A DNA stretch of 64,000 bases from Clostridium_F caseinilyticum (GCF_046127645.1 NZ_CP175919.1), one strand, 5' to 3'; counted from the first letter of the stretch, positions 40,323 through 50,260 are shown. The notes: generated by a model not told the origin, from the sequence alone. Program-made: numbers and translations.

Positions 40323-43310
40323 ATGCCAAAGTTTAAAGAAAACAATTTTTTTAAAACAGTATTTTCTCTCTTAAATCAGAAAGAAGATATAGTTGAACAA
40401 GTAGAAACTAATAAAAATTTCAAAGCACCGAGTAAAATATGGAAAAAGGAGTGTAACCCACTGAGAAGTATAGTTTTATGGGGATATGATAAGAGTAATA
40501 ATCCAAGTTTTCTTATTCTTTATGGGAAACATGAATTTGAAAGTACTCAAAGTGATGAAGAATCTATTGTTAATGTTCTTAAAGACAATGTTAAATATGA
40601 TAGTTATGCTGTGTTTAGTGGCAGAGAAGGACATTTACCATCATTTCAAGCTATAAAAATAATAGAGGAAGGTGGATATCACGATAAAAAAGAAGAGTTT
40701 CCTAAAATGTACTACAAAACAGGATTAAAGTATGACTGGTATTGGAGACGTGATGAAAATTATTTAGTTAAAGAGTTTAAAAAGTTAGATGAAGATAAAA
40801 AAATTACATTACCTTATTTTACAGAAATGTTATATGAAGAGTGTGTAGAAAAAATAGAAACTAAAAACATTGATTTTGATGGTTTTAGATTAGTTAAAGA
40901 TCCTAATGATATTTTAAAAATAAATAAAGATAATTCTAATTATTATTCAATTATTTGTGACATTACAAGTAACAAAAATCTTTATATGAGGAAAAAGTTA
41001 TTAAATGAATTGTTAGAAAGCAATCCCCCTAAAGAGATATTTGATTTAATTTTAAAGGTTGGAAGTACTGAATTAATATCAGGTTTATTTTTAGAGTTTG
41101 CTAAGAAAAAAAATTCATTATTAATTGAAGAGGCAAAAACTATTATTAAAGCCGATATTAATTGGAGTGCCGAAAGCTATACAAAGGGTGTAAAAAGATG
41201 TGCAGATATTTATGTGAATGCGCTAACAAAAGAATTAAGAGATAAAAGAGAAGCATGGATACGAGAACATGTTGAAGATATGGATTTACATTTAATTAAA
41301 CTTAATGATAAGGAGTTTCCAAAAGATAAAATTCTTGAAGGAGCACAATATAGAAAATATGCTGCTCAAGAACTGTTAAGAGAGTATTGTGGAAGATATG
41401 AAAATGAAAATGGAAATTGGAAGTGGGTAACTAGTAGAGTTAAAGACCGTTATAAAATAAGTACATATAGTGATGGAGTAGTACTAAATATTAATGAGCT
41501 TAAAAACACACTAGAAGAAGCTGAAGCTTATGGGTTGGCAGATGTTATTGGAAAAATAGCATATTATTTAGATGCACCAAGATTGACTTATTATTTTAAA
41601 GGTAATGGAAAAGGTAAAGTATTAAAATATTTTAAAAGATACATAAAAAGAATTATTGCTTCTTATGCAAAGAATGATGAAGACAAATTTATGGAAGCTA
41701 TGAAATCACTTTTAACAAGTTATACAAAGTATGATTATGTATGCAAATTTAAAGGTAATTTCCAATTTAATGATTTTATAAAGAACTATTTATATTATGA
41801 TTTTACCGAAAAACCTCCTGTATGTTGGGAAAACTCCCATGCTAGACATGAGTGGATGAAAAGTGACCAATTAATGAAGCTTGAAGGTAGATATGAGTTT
41901 ATGAGAGAAATCTGGGATAATCATCTAGAGGATGTATTATATATTGCTAGCAATGCAAACATAGATACAGTATTTAAGGCATGCTACTATATTTTAAAGG
42001 ACTCAGAAAAAACTAATGAACTTATTGATAAAATGAGTTATAAAAGGTTAAGTGAGTTAACACAAATTTCTTATAAACCACTTGCAGATATGTTTATGAC
42101 TATTCTTAAGGATAAGTTAGATAAGCTTAATGCTTTTGATTCAAAATTAATGTTTGATTTAATTAATAATGAAAGTGAAGAAATTCATAAGCTTGCTCTA
42201 GGTTTCTTTGAAAAAACAAATGGTTCATTTAAAGCTGAAGATTTAGTAGAGTTTATGCTTTTAGATAACTTAGATAAATGGACAAGCTTATTCGAAAAAA
42301 ATGTTCTTTCATTAGAGAAAAATCAGTATTTAAAGTTTGTAAAGAGTATTATAGATAATTCAGAGAAATTTGAAGGCTCTAATATTGATTTATCTAAAGA
42401 AATTAAAGACATATTTTCAAACTCTACAAGTAAAGTTCAAAGTTTTTCAGAGAGTGAAAAAATAGATTTAATAGCTTATGTTATTTCAACTATTTTTCAT
42501 AAATCTAAGATGTTAGATTGGATGGAAACATACTTAGAAGAATTGATATTCTCACTTTCATATGAAGATTTAAATAACTTAATTGAAAACACTAATATAG
42601 AATTTGTGCAGAAAGCAGTTTCAGTAAGAAACAGACAAGTTATATGTATTTTAGAAGCAATAAAATATAAAAAGATACCGTTAGATTCAGAATTTATAAG
42701 CATATTAGAAACTGGTACATCTCAAATGATTAAAATATTATTTGAGCTCATGATAGAAAACAGTGAAGAATTAAAGAAGAGATTTTCTACTTTATTAATT
42801 ATGCTTGAATCTGATGTAACTATGCTAAATAAAAATGCAGAAGAAATTTTTGACAAAATGGACAAAGAAGATCAAAAGAAACTGCATAGAATTATAATTG
42901 ATTCTCCGGTAAGTAAAGTTTATTTGTTTGGACTTAGAAAGCTTGATGAAATTTACGGAGATTTAATTCCTAAGGAATTTATAATTCAAATGCTGGAGCA
43001 TACAGCCTGCGAGGTAAAAGCGTATATATCTTATAAAACACAACAAATACTTGATAACTTAGGCAATGGTGATGAAGAATTATTTGCTTATTATGTAAAA
43101 ACTCTTTTATATCTTCCTAATAAAGTTTCTAAGAGTAAGGATAAGGTATATGAAGCTATTCCTAAATTTGTACTTAAATATAGAAATAAACTAGAAGAAT
43201 TTGAAGATATGCTTTTGGATATTGGAGGTTCAAATATAATTATAGATTCAGAACGTGCACTTACTACACTAGCTAAAATCAGAAGGGAGGCTGTATCTTT
43301 TGAAAGTTAA
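40323..43310 (+). CDS. Retron-associated ARM/HEAT-like protein
   Basis: A 995-aa protein with a mixed N-terminal region (about 1-190) and a long all-helical remainder in repeating pairs (ELLESNPPKEIFDLILKVGS, AYISYKTQQILDNLGNGDEE) typical of ARM/HEAT solenoids. I see no nuclease or ATPase motif. Its 3' end overlaps the SWIM-protein gene, which in turn overlaps the RT, so the three are coupled. As I recall, an ARM protein plus a WH-SWIM protein plus RT defines retron type XIII, making this a likely effector or scaffold component of anti-phage defence. Confidence 0.8.
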   Translation: MPKFKENNFFKTVFSLLNQKEDIVEQVETNKNFKAPSKIWKKECNPLRSIVLWGYDKSNNPSFLILYGKHEFESTQSDEESIVNVLKDNVKYDSYAVFSGREGHLPSFQAIKIIEEGGYHDKKEEFPKMYYKTGLKYDWYWRRDENYLVKEFKKLDEDKKITLPYFTEMLYEECVEKIETKNIDFDGFRLVKDPNDILKINKDNSNYYSIICDITSNKNLYMRKKLLNELLESNPPKEIFDLILKVGSTELISGLFLEFAKKKNSLLIEEAKTIIKADINWSAESYTKGVKRCADIYVNALTKELRDKREAWIREHVEDMDLHLIKLNDKEFPKDKILEGAQYRKYAAQELLREYCGRYENENGNWKWVTSRVKDRYKISTYSDGVVLNINELKNTLEEAEAYGLADVIGKIAYYLDAPRLTYYFKGNGKGKVLKYFKRYIKRIIASYAKNDEDKFMEAMKSLLTSYTKYDYVCKFKGNFQFNDFIKNYLYYDFTEKPPVCWENSHARHEWMKSDQLMKLEGRYEFMREIWDNHLEDVLYIASNANIDTVFKACYYILKDSEKTNELIDKMSYKRLSELTQISYKPLADMFMTILKDKLDKLNAFDSKLMFDLINNESEEIHKLALGFFEKTNGSFKAEDLVEFMLLDNLDKWTSLFEKNVLSLEKNQYLKFVKSIIDNSEKFEGSNIDLSKEIKDIFSNSTSKVQSFSESEKIDLIAYVISTIFHKSKMLDWMETYLEELIFSLSYEDLNNLIENTNIEFVQKAVSVRNRQVICILEAIKYKKIPLDSEFISILETGTSQMIKILFELMIENSEELKKRFSTLLIMLESDVTMLNKNAEEIFDKMDKEDQKKLHRIIIDSPVSKVYLFGLRKLDEIYGDLIPKEFIIQMLEHTACEVKAYISYKTQQILDNLGNGDEELFAYYVKTLLYLPNKVSKSKDKVYEAIPKFVLKYRNKLEEFEDMLLDIGGSNIIIDSERALTTLAKIRREAVSFES

Positions 43311-45108
43311 TTATAAGTATGCAAGCCCGTCAATGTGCATAAATCAAAATGAAAAAACCACTTTAGGACTTAGTCCAGAGCTTTCTAGAGAGGAACAGGT
43401 ATCTTTTTTAGGAAAACTAAAAAATCCACTTATATTTAGAGATGCTATGCTTATGCTTCGTGAAATTGTTGTTTCAGATATGAGCCAAAAAAAGAAAGAA
43501 AGAGTTGAGTTCTTTGAATGGCTTGATGGAGAAATAGAAAGAAGAATTTTAAAACACAAACAGTATTTCCCAGAAGCTAGAGAAAATATAAGTAAAGATA
43601 TGAATGAGTTGTTAGATAAATTGAATGATAAAAATTCAGATATATTTAAGCTAATTGATGTAAAAAACAATATACAAAAAGAAATTGATAAAAATGATGT
43701 TTGGAAAGATTACTACAAACTTGAAAGAGACTTTTGGAAATTTATAAAAGAAAGAGATTTGAACCTTTGGTTTGTTTTGGATCCTGTAATAACAGTACAT
43801 AAAGATCAAGTTTCTTTTGAAGCTTTTTCTGTGGATGAATCTACATATGGATGTTTATCAATCGCTATGGAAGAGTTTGAAATGCTTCAAGAACCTAAGC
43901 TTGGAACAACTAATATAGACTTTTCTTTTAAACTAGCTAAAGAGATAGAGAGATTTAGAACCTATAGTGATGTTGAGCTTTCTGTTAATCCAGAAGGTTT
44001 TGCAGTTGACAGTGGGGTAATGCCTGAGCATATGGAAAAGAAAATAGATCTTCCAGAAACTTGGATAAAGGGATTTAATCAAGTATCTTCAGCGGCAAGC
44101 TTGGGTGGTATAGATATAGAACTATGCCCTATAGATATGTATGATATATGTTCATTTCTAAGAAGACACAAAGCTAATAAAAGTCCAAGATATATGAAAT
44201 GGGTTTTAGAGCCAAATAAGCCTGTAAAAATTGTTTTTGAACCTTTTAGCAAAACTCTTACTCTTAAAGCAGTATATACTGGTGAAAAGAAGAGAGAAGA
44301 AAAAATATGGGGAAGAAGACGTTGGTTGATTTTAGAAAAGATAATTCCACTAGCTAATTCTTTTAAAGTAAGACTGCTTGGATTTGGAATGCCTCAATTT
44401 ATTATAGCTGACATGGGAAATATGAAAATGACTATTGGTTTATCATCATGGTCTTCTAATGATTGGGTTAAAGGAACAGCATTTAACATTTTAAGTGGAT
44501 TTATTGGTGAAGGAAGCTATGACAAAGTTTATGGCTTATTAAAAGAAAAACGATTAGCTTCAATGGAGGATATTTACAATAATTTAAATGATAGTCCAAA
44601 GGCTTTAAACAAAGCAGGAGTAGGTATGCTTTTAAGAAAGGGAGAAGGTTATTATGATCCAGTAAATGATACTGTAAGATTTAGAAGACTGTGTAATGAC
44701 CCTATTCCAAAAGAATTATATGAAACAACAGATATGGAGCTAAAAGTTCAAGAACATATGAAAGAAAGTATGGATGGATTTAATGTAAAAATCACAGAAG
44801 ACAATGAATATATCTTTACACATTCATTAAAAATGCCAAATCCAAAATATAAAAAATGGAAATACTATCGTACACCTGATTATGATAGAGAATTTGATTT
44901 AACAGAAACAGTTTTAACAATAGATGAAGATGGTCAAATTTCAAAGGTTAAATGTAACTGTAGAGAGTTTAATAAAGGCCCTAGAAATATTTCGGCTCCT
45001 TGTTCACATATTCTTGCCTTATATATGATTTCTACAAAGTTTTTAAGAGTAAAACTAGAACCAAATAAAGAATATAAAATCAATGATATTATGGAGAAGT
45101 TATTATGA
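43300..45108 (+). CDS. SWIM zinc-finger protein of the retron operon
   Basis: A 602-aa protein with a C-terminal SWIM motif, CNCREFNKGPRNISAPCSH (CxC...CxH, about residues 555-573), a zinc site used for DNA or protein binding. A winged-helix-like segment (about 405-470; LKEKRLASMEDIYNNL, GVGMLLRKGEGYYDP) precedes it. Start TTG 43300 lies 10 nt after GGGAGG and inside the end of the previous gene. It ends with TGA overlapping the RT's ATG. It matches the WH-SWIM partner I associate with type XIII retrons. Confidence 0.82.
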   Translation: MKVNYKYASPSMCINQNEKTTLGLSPELSREEQVSFLGKLKNPLIFRDAMLMLREIVVSDMSQKKKERVEFFEWLDGEIERRILKHKQYFPEARENISKDMNELLDKLNDKNSDIFKLIDVKNNIQKEIDKNDVWKDYYKLERDFWKFIKERDLNLWFVLDPVITVHKDQVSFEAFSVDESTYGCLSIAMEEFEMLQEPKLGTTNIDFSFKLAKEIERFRTYSDVELSVNPEGFAVDSGVMPEHMEKKIDLPETWIKGFNQVSSAASLGGIDIELCPIDMYDICSFLRRHKANKSPRYMKWVLEPNKPVKIVFEPFSKTLTLKAVYTGEKKREEKIWGRRRWLILEKIIPLANSFKVRLLGFGMPQFIIADMGNMKMTIGLSSWSSNDWVKGTAFNILSGFIGEGSYDKVYGLLKEKRLASMEDIYNNLNDSPKALNKAGVGMLLRKGEGYYDPVNDTVRFRRLCNDPIPKELYETTDMELKVQEHMKESMDGFNVKITEDNEYIFTHSLKMPNPKYKKWKYYRTPDYDREFDLTETVLTIDEDGQISKVKCNCREFNKGPRNISAPCSHILALYMISTKFLRVKLEPNKEYKINDIMEKLL

Positions 45109-46577
45109 TTGACAATAAACAAAACTATAGAGAAGCTATAAATCAAATGGGTAAAAAAGAATTTACCCTTATAAAGATGCAAGAATATGGATTTTGGCCA
45201 AAAGATTTGCCTACACCTTATGAAAGACAAGAAAATGAGACTAAAGAACAGTATGCACAAAGAAAAGATTTATTAAAGAAATACCAAAAGGTAGCAGATG
45301 AAATTACTAAGTTATATGAAGAAAAAGATAAAATAAATGCAAAGTTAAGAGAGCTTCAAAAAAAGTACAATGAAACTTGGGATTATGAAAAAATTAGATT
45401 AGATGTATCTAAAACTATAATGAAAGAGTCTATTAAAAGACGTGCTGAAAGAAAAAAACAAAGAGAGTTTGAAAAGCAACAAAGGTCTGAAGCATGGCAA
45501 AGAACAAAGGAAGATAAGATTGTATTTATCGGAAAAGGATATTCTAGCTTACTTCAAGATGTAGAAACAAATATTGAAAAATTAGAAGCACAAGAACTGC
45601 CTATTATAAAGGATGATAAAGAGTTAGCTGAGTTTCTTGGTATAGAATATAAAAAGTTAAGATTTTTGGTTTATCATAGAGATGTAGTTTCTGTTGATAA
45701 CTATCACAGATATACTATTCCTAAGAAAAAAGGTGGAGTACGTAATATTGCAGCACCTAAATCATTACTTAAAAGTGCTCAAAGAAAAATCTTAGAAGAT
45801 ATTTTATCAAAGCTTCCAGTAAGTGAATATGCACATGGATTCTTAAAAGAAAAATCAGTTGTTTCAGGAGCAAAAGCTCACGAGAGTAAACCAGAATTAT
45901 TAATTAATATTGATTTGGAGGATTTCTTTCCAACCATTACTTTTGAAAGAGTAAGAGGAATGTTTAAAGGCTTTGGATACTCAGGTTATGTTGCATCATT
46001 ATTGGCTATGATTTGTACATATTGTGAAAGAATGGAAATAGAGGTTAGAGGAGAAACTAAGTACGTTAAAACATCACACAGAATTTTACCTCAAGGTTCA
46101 CCAGCAAGTCCTATGATTACAAATATTATTTGTGCAAAGTTGGATAAAAGATTAAGTGGACTAGCATCTAAATATAGTTTCACATATACTAGATATGCAG
46201 ATGATATGAGTTTTAGTTTTATGAATGAAAACACAGATTTAACTTATGGAAGATTAATTGGATTAATTTCAAAGATAGTAAAAGAAGAAGGCTTTAATAT
46301 AAACAAAAATAAAACAAAATTCCTACGCAAAAATAATCGTCAATGCATAACTGGTATTGTAATAAACAATGAAGAAATTGGAGTTCCAAAAAAATGGATT
46401 AAAAATTTAAGAGCTGCAATTTATAATGCTAATAAGCTTAAAAACAATGGACAAATACCATCATCTAAAACAATAAACGAAATATCAGGAATGACCTCCT
46501 GGATAAAAAGTGTAAACTCAGAAAAATACAAAAAGATAATAGATGATGCTATGGATTTAATAAATAGCTTAGAATAA
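45105..46577 (+). CDS. Retron-type reverse transcriptase
   Basis: 490 aa: a coiled-coil, charged N-terminal extension of about 150-170 residues, then the RT palm with INIDLEDFFPTITFERV (first catalytic Asp), LPQGSPASPMITNIIC, and TRYADDMSFSF (YADD). The retron-specific end shows RQCITGIVIN (the VTG-like motif). No maturase or endonuclease domain is present, arguing against a group II intron. It uses the primer and template RNA that is probably encoded just downstream (46617-46875). ATG overlaps the upstream TGA. Confidence 0.93.
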   Translation: MIDNKQNYREAINQMGKKEFTLIKMQEYGFWPKDLPTPYERQENETKEQYAQRKDLLKKYQKVADEITKLYEEKDKINAKLRELQKKYNETWDYEKIRLDVSKTIMKESIKRRAERKKQREFEKQQRSEAWQRTKEDKIVFIGKGYSSLLQDVETNIEKLEAQELPIIKDDKELAEFLGIEYKKLRFLVYHRDVVSVDNYHRYTIPKKKGGVRNIAAPKSLLKSAQRKILEDILSKLPVSEYAHGFLKEKSVVSGAKAHESKPELLINIDLEDFFPTITFERVRGMFKGFGYSGYVASLLAMICTYCERMEIEVRGETKYVKTSHRILPQGSPASPMITNIICAKLDKRLSGLASKYSFTYTRYADDMSFSFMNENTDLTYGRLIGLISKIVKEEGFNINKNKTKFLRKNNRQCITGIVINNEEIGVPKKWIKNLRAAIYNANKLKNNGQIPSSKTINEISGMTSWIKSVNSEKYKKIIDDAMDLINSLE

Positions 46578-46581
46578 ATCA

Positions 46582-46610
46582 TTGAATTTTCAGTTGTAAT
46601 ATGGTATTAT
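46582..46610 (+). promoter_or_regulatory. Promoter of the putative retron RNA
   Basis: TTGAAT (46582-46587), 17-bp spacer, TATTAT (46605-46610). The predicted start, near 46617, falls 13 nt before the a1-like arm. Confidence 0.65.
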
Positions 46611-46616
46611 TTAATA

Positions 46617-46875
46617 AATTGAATGAAATTTGTAGATTTCTTGGCCTTTATGCTGTGGTGTTGCGCCATGGTGGAGATTTGCCAGACATACATCATTAGG
46701 TTGTGCGCAATTCGCTTCACTACCTATAATGTGCACATTTAAAACCGATCCTTCGGTTATGTGACATTATAGGTGTTCCGCTGAAGTGTCACAACCGAAT
46801 ATAAGAATTGTTAGCAAGAAATCTATAATATAAATTGCCACAAGACTAATTTAGTTTTGTGGCAATTCGTTTTTT
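46617..46875 (+). ncRNA. Putative retron msr-msd RNA, downstream of the RT
   Basis: Arms TAGATTTCTTG (46633-46643) and CAAGAAATCTA (46815-46825) are perfect inverted repeats (14 bp with one wobble), as a1/a2 in retrons. Between them lie a short msr-like part with hairpin TGGTG-TTG-CGCCA and a long msd-like stem: GGTTGTG/CACAACC (46699-46705/46790-46796), CTTCA/TGAAG, ACCTATAATGT/ACATTATAGGT (46722-46732/46764-46774), CACAT/ATGTG and AACCGA-TCCT-TCGGTT. It has its own promoter and terminator. Unusual position 3' of the RT; the exact branching G is not identified. Confidence 0.75.
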
Positions 46876-46876
46876 T
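46835..46876 (+). terminator. Terminator of the retron RNA
   Basis: ATTGCCACAA pairs with TTGTGGCAAT, inner ACTA/TAGT, followed by TCGTTTTTTT. Confidence 0.85.
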
Positions 46877-47336
46877 GCTGATTTATAAATTAAAATGTCC
46901 TTTATAATTTATTATAACCTATCCACAAGTTTTAAAATACACATCAAGCTTTCCAATAATTTTTAACTGTAAGTTATTTAAATATGCAGTTAAAGAAAAA
47001 ATAATTACAGTAACTAAAAATAATTCTACTATATATGATGAAGGAACTTTTCAAAGTGAACTGTAATTAAAGTTTTAGATACAGAATTTTTTCTTATTTC
47101 TCTTGCTGCATTAATAAGTTGCAGTTGATTTTTTCTTTATTACTTATTTTGATTTCTTTTTTAGAGGTTGCAAATAGTACTTTTAGATACTTTAAGAATC
47201 TTTTTATTTAAATATTTAGAAGCATTTATTGAACTTAAATTTAATGACAAATTTAGAATTTCATTTTGCAATTTTTTTTGTTTACTAGAAATTTACAAAC
47301 CTAATTAAATTTATTTAGTTTTCATGTTGACAAACA
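46877..47336. other. AT-rich intergenic region
   Basis: No gene or recognisable motif; many stops in all frames. It separates the retron from the MarR/ABC operon. Confidence 0.5.
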
Positions 47337-47375
47337 AAATAAAGAAGCATATAATTTATTTTGTTAGATAAAATG
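47337..47375 (+). promoter_or_regulatory. Consensus promoter with overlapping MarR operator
   Basis: TTGACA (47337-47342), 17-bp spacer, TATAAT (47360-47365). A perfect inverted repeat AACAAAATAAA (47343-47353) / TTTATTTTGTT (47365-47375) brackets the -10 box. Binding by the MarR protein encoded next would block RNA polymerase, giving autorepression of the MarR-ABC operon. Confidence 0.8.
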
Positions 47376-47408
47376 TAAACTAATTAAACTAAAGCGGAGG
47401 AATATAAA

Positions 47409-48011
47409 ATGCATGAAAATAATATATTAAACAATTTAATGCACATCGCCAGACAACCATTTATGTTCTTTAGAGATGAGGTGGAAGAGAAGACAGATAA
47501 TGCTTTCGAAACATTACGCTTATTGGCTAATGAAGAAAATGTTACGGCGGGTCGTATTGCTGAATATTTAGATATCAAACCATCCAGTGTAACTCAGATT
47601 ATTAAAAAACTCGAGGACGTAGGAACAGCTGAACGTGTAAAATCTGAAGAAGATGCTAGGGTTACTTATGTATTGATAACTGATAAAGGACGAGAAAGTT
47701 TAAAAGATAGAGGGGATATTTCAGAAAACTTGAAAGTTAAGTTATTTAAAGGTTTTAAAGAAGATGAACTTGAAAAGTTAGATGATTATTTAACTCGTAT
47801 ATTAGAAAATGTTTCAAGTGAAGATTTCCAAAAAAAATTAAATGAAATTTTTAGCGATGATAAAATGTGGCAGCAATTTGGTAAAATGTCAGCACACTTC
47901 GGACGTGCTCGCGAACATATTATGCGTGAACATATGTTAAATCACAGTGACTTTGGTGGCTTTAGAGGTTTCGGCGGTCACGGAAGATTTGGAGAAAGGA
48001 GACATAAATAA
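47409..48011 (+). CDS. MarR-family repressor with Gly/His/Arg-rich tail
   Basis: A 200-aa MarR protein: the winged helix (about 45-105; TAGRIAEYLDIKPSSVTQII, wing RVTYVLITDKG) and flanking dimer helices. The C-terminal 35 residues (REHIMREHM, then NHSDFGGFRGFGGHGRFG) are low complexity, rich in Gly, His, Phe and Arg, which is unusual for MarR and could bind metal or nucleic acid. GCGGAGG precedes the ATG. The stop overlaps the ATG of the ABC exporter by one base. A perfect inverted repeat on its promoter suggests autorepression. Confidence 0.88.
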   Translation: MHENNILNNLMHIARQPFMFFRDEVEEKTDNAFETLRLLANEENVTAGRIAEYLDIKPSSVTQIIKKLEDVGTAERVKSEEDARVTYVLITDKGRESLKDRGDISENLKVKLFKGFKEDELEKLDDYLTRILENVSSEDFQKKLNEIFSDDKMWQQFGKMSAHFGRAREHIMREHMLNHSDFGGFRGFGGHGRFGERRHK

Positions 48012-49795
48012 TGGGTGAAGACATACATGATAAAAATTCAGTACGTAAAGATGGAACCAAATTTTCATTTAGACAATTTACTAAATTAATTACAACAACA
48101 AAACCTAAATATTATCTTTTGGTTATTGGAGTAATCTTTTTGATTATATCATCTAGTGTTCAAATTTATGTTCCAAAATTAGCAGCATCTTTAGTAAACA
48201 ATTTTTCTAAAGGAATGGATTATTCGCTATTATTAAAAGTTGTTTTGTTATTTATTGCTTCTGCAATTGTTTCAGCAATTGGTGGAACTATATTAGGGGT
48301 TTTTGGTGAAAATGTCATTCAGAATTTAAGAAAAACACTATGGATAAAACTAACTACATTAAAAGTAAAATATTTTGATACAGTGAAAGCTGGTGAAATA
48401 TCAAGCCGTTTGGTAAATGATACTATGCAAGTAAAACAACTACTTGCTGCTACTTTTCCACAAACCTTAGCCAGTGTAATACTTGTTATTGGATCAGTAT
48501 ATATGATGATTAAAATGGATTGGCATATGTGTGTGGCTATGTTAGTTGCAGTACCAATTGTCATAATTGTAATGATTCCAATTATGACATTTGGAACAAA
48601 AGTTGCTCATACTAGACAAGGTGCACTTGCACAGTTTAATGGAATTGCTAGTGAAACATTAAGCGAAATTAGACTAGTAAAAATATCTAATGCAGAAAAG
48701 CAAGCACAAACACATGCAAATAATGAAGTAGATAAATTATTTAAAGTAGGAAAGAAAGAAGCAATTTTTGATGCGACAATGCAACCATTTATGATGATGA
48801 TATTTATGAGTATGGTTTTTGGTTTATTAGCTTATGGTATGCATCGAATTGCTATAGGCGCAATGGCAATAGGAACATTAATGAGTTTTTTAATGTATTT
48901 ATTTAATTTAATTGGAGCAATGCCTAGTATTGCAATCTTGTTCTCAGAAATGGCTAAAGCTGCTGGTTCAACAAAGCGTGTACAAGAATTGCTTAGCGAA
49001 GAACCGGAAGACTTTGAAAATGGTAATGAAATTGATTTGTCTAATAAGGAACTTAGGGTAGAAAATATTAATTTCGCCTATGAAAAAGATGAACCAATCT
49101 TGACTAATATATCCTTTGAAGCAAAACCAAATCAAATTGTTGCTTTTGCAGGTCCATCAGGTGGTGGTAAGTCAACAATTTTTAGTTTACTTGAAAGATT
49201 TTATGAACCTAGCAATGGAAGTATTAAATTTGATGATATAGAAATAACAGATATTAAATTAACAGATTATCGTAGACAAATTGGATTTGTTTCTCAAGAT
49301 AGTGCAATTATGGCTGGAACCATTCGTGACAATTTAACTTATGGTCTTGATAAACAATTTAAAGATGAAGAACTTTGGAATGTATTAGAACTTGCATATG
49401 CACGAAAATTTGTAGAAGATATGCCAAATGGTCTTGATACAGAAGTTGGTGAACGTGGAGTGAAAATTTCTGGTGGCCAACGTCAACGTATTGCAATTGC
49501 TCGTGCCTTCTTACGTAATCCGAAAATTTTAATGTTGGATGAAGCAACAGCAAGCCTTGATAGTGAATCAGAAATGATGGTGCAAAAGGCACTGTCTAAC
49601 TTAATGAAAGGTCGCACAACACTTGTTATTGCCCATAGATTAGCTACCATTGTGGATAGTGATAAAATCTATTTCATTGAAAAAGGTAAGGTAACAGGTA
49701 GTGGAACACATGAAGAACTTGTAAAAAGTCACGAAACTTATGCAAAATATGTTAGTGAGCAGTTTCGAGTTGATACTTCGATACTTACAGCTTAG
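48011..49795 (+). CDS. ABC multidrug exporter half-transporter (BmrA/LmrA type)
   Basis: A fused TMD-NBD of 594 aa: about six transmembrane helices (40-320), then Walker A GPSGGGKST, signature ISGGQRQR, Walker B ILMLDEATASLD and switch LVIAHRLAT. Works as a homodimer exporting drugs or lipids. It is coupled to the MarR repressor gene (1-bp overlap), so a ligand binding MarR would induce export. GGAGAAAGGAG lies upstream. Confidence 0.93.
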   Translation: MGEDIHDKNSVRKDGTKFSFRQFTKLITTTKPKYYLLVIGVIFLIISSSVQIYVPKLAASLVNNFSKGMDYSLLLKVVLLFIASAIVSAIGGTILGVFGENVIQNLRKTLWIKLTTLKVKYFDTVKAGEISSRLVNDTMQVKQLLAATFPQTLASVILVIGSVYMMIKMDWHMCVAMLVAVPIVIIVMIPIMTFGTKVAHTRQGALAQFNGIASETLSEIRLVKISNAEKQAQTHANNEVDKLFKVGKKEAIFDATMQPFMMMIFMSMVFGLLAYGMHRIAIGAMAIGTLMSFLMYLFNLIGAMPSIAILFSEMAKAAGSTKRVQELLSEEPEDFENGNEIDLSNKELRVENINFAYEKDEPILTNISFEAKPNQIVAFAGPSGGGKSTIFSLLERFYEPSNGSIKFDDIEITDIKLTDYRRQIGFVSQDSAIMAGTIRDNLTYGLDKQFKDEELWNVLELAYARKFVEDMPNGLDTEVGERGVKISGGQRQRIAIARAFLRNPKILMLDEATASLDSESEMMVQKALSNLMKGRTTLVIAHRLATIVDSDKIYFIEKGKVTGSGTHEELVKSHETYAKYVSEQFRVDTSILTA

Positions 49796-49961
49796 TGAAT
49801 TTATTACAATTGTTCCTTAGGTATGTAAACAAATTTCAATTCCAAAGCTATAAAAAGTATAAGAAACAGTATTTGAAAATTAGCACATCTTTTTTGTTTT
49901 ATGGTACAATTATGTTCTGTATAAAAAATATTTACTAAAATTAATACGGAGGATAAGTAAA

Positions 49962-50195
49962 ATGAGAAAGGTATACAAAAACCCAAAAGAATTAGCTTCA
50001 TGCTTAAAAGATTTAGTGGATTTATATTTTGAAGATCTTATGACTTATGAAAAGTTAGAAGAAAAAGTTTCTAAAATAGTCGAGGCTAACAAAAATAGCA
50101 TATATAAAAATGACGTTATAAATACTAAATTAGCTAATGTATTGGGAGATTTGAGAATAGATGTTATAAACAAAGTAGTAGAAGAAAAGAATTAA
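49962..50195 (+). CDS. TIGR04540-like small protein
   Basis: 77 aa, highly charged and helical (YKNPKELASCLKDLVDLYFE, DLMTYEKLEEKVSKIVEANK). I recall this pattern as the TIGR04540 family of clostridial small proteins without a known role. ACGGAGGATAAG precedes the ATG. It is followed by a good terminator, so it is expressed alone. Confidence 0.65.
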   Translation: MRKVYKNPKELASCLKDLVDLYFEDLMTYEKLEEKVSKIVEANKNSIYKNDVINTKLANVLGDLRIDVINKVVEEKN

Positions 50196-50260
50196 AAAAA
50201 ATAAATTCTCTTAAAAATTACAATAATATAAAAATATAATTTATATTGATTTATAAATAA

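Noticed and set aside
45105..46577. Considered a group II intron or diversity-generating retroelement RT.
   Set aside because: No maturase/X-En domains, no intron RNA domains, and no template/variable repeat pair noticed; the neighbours fit a retron.
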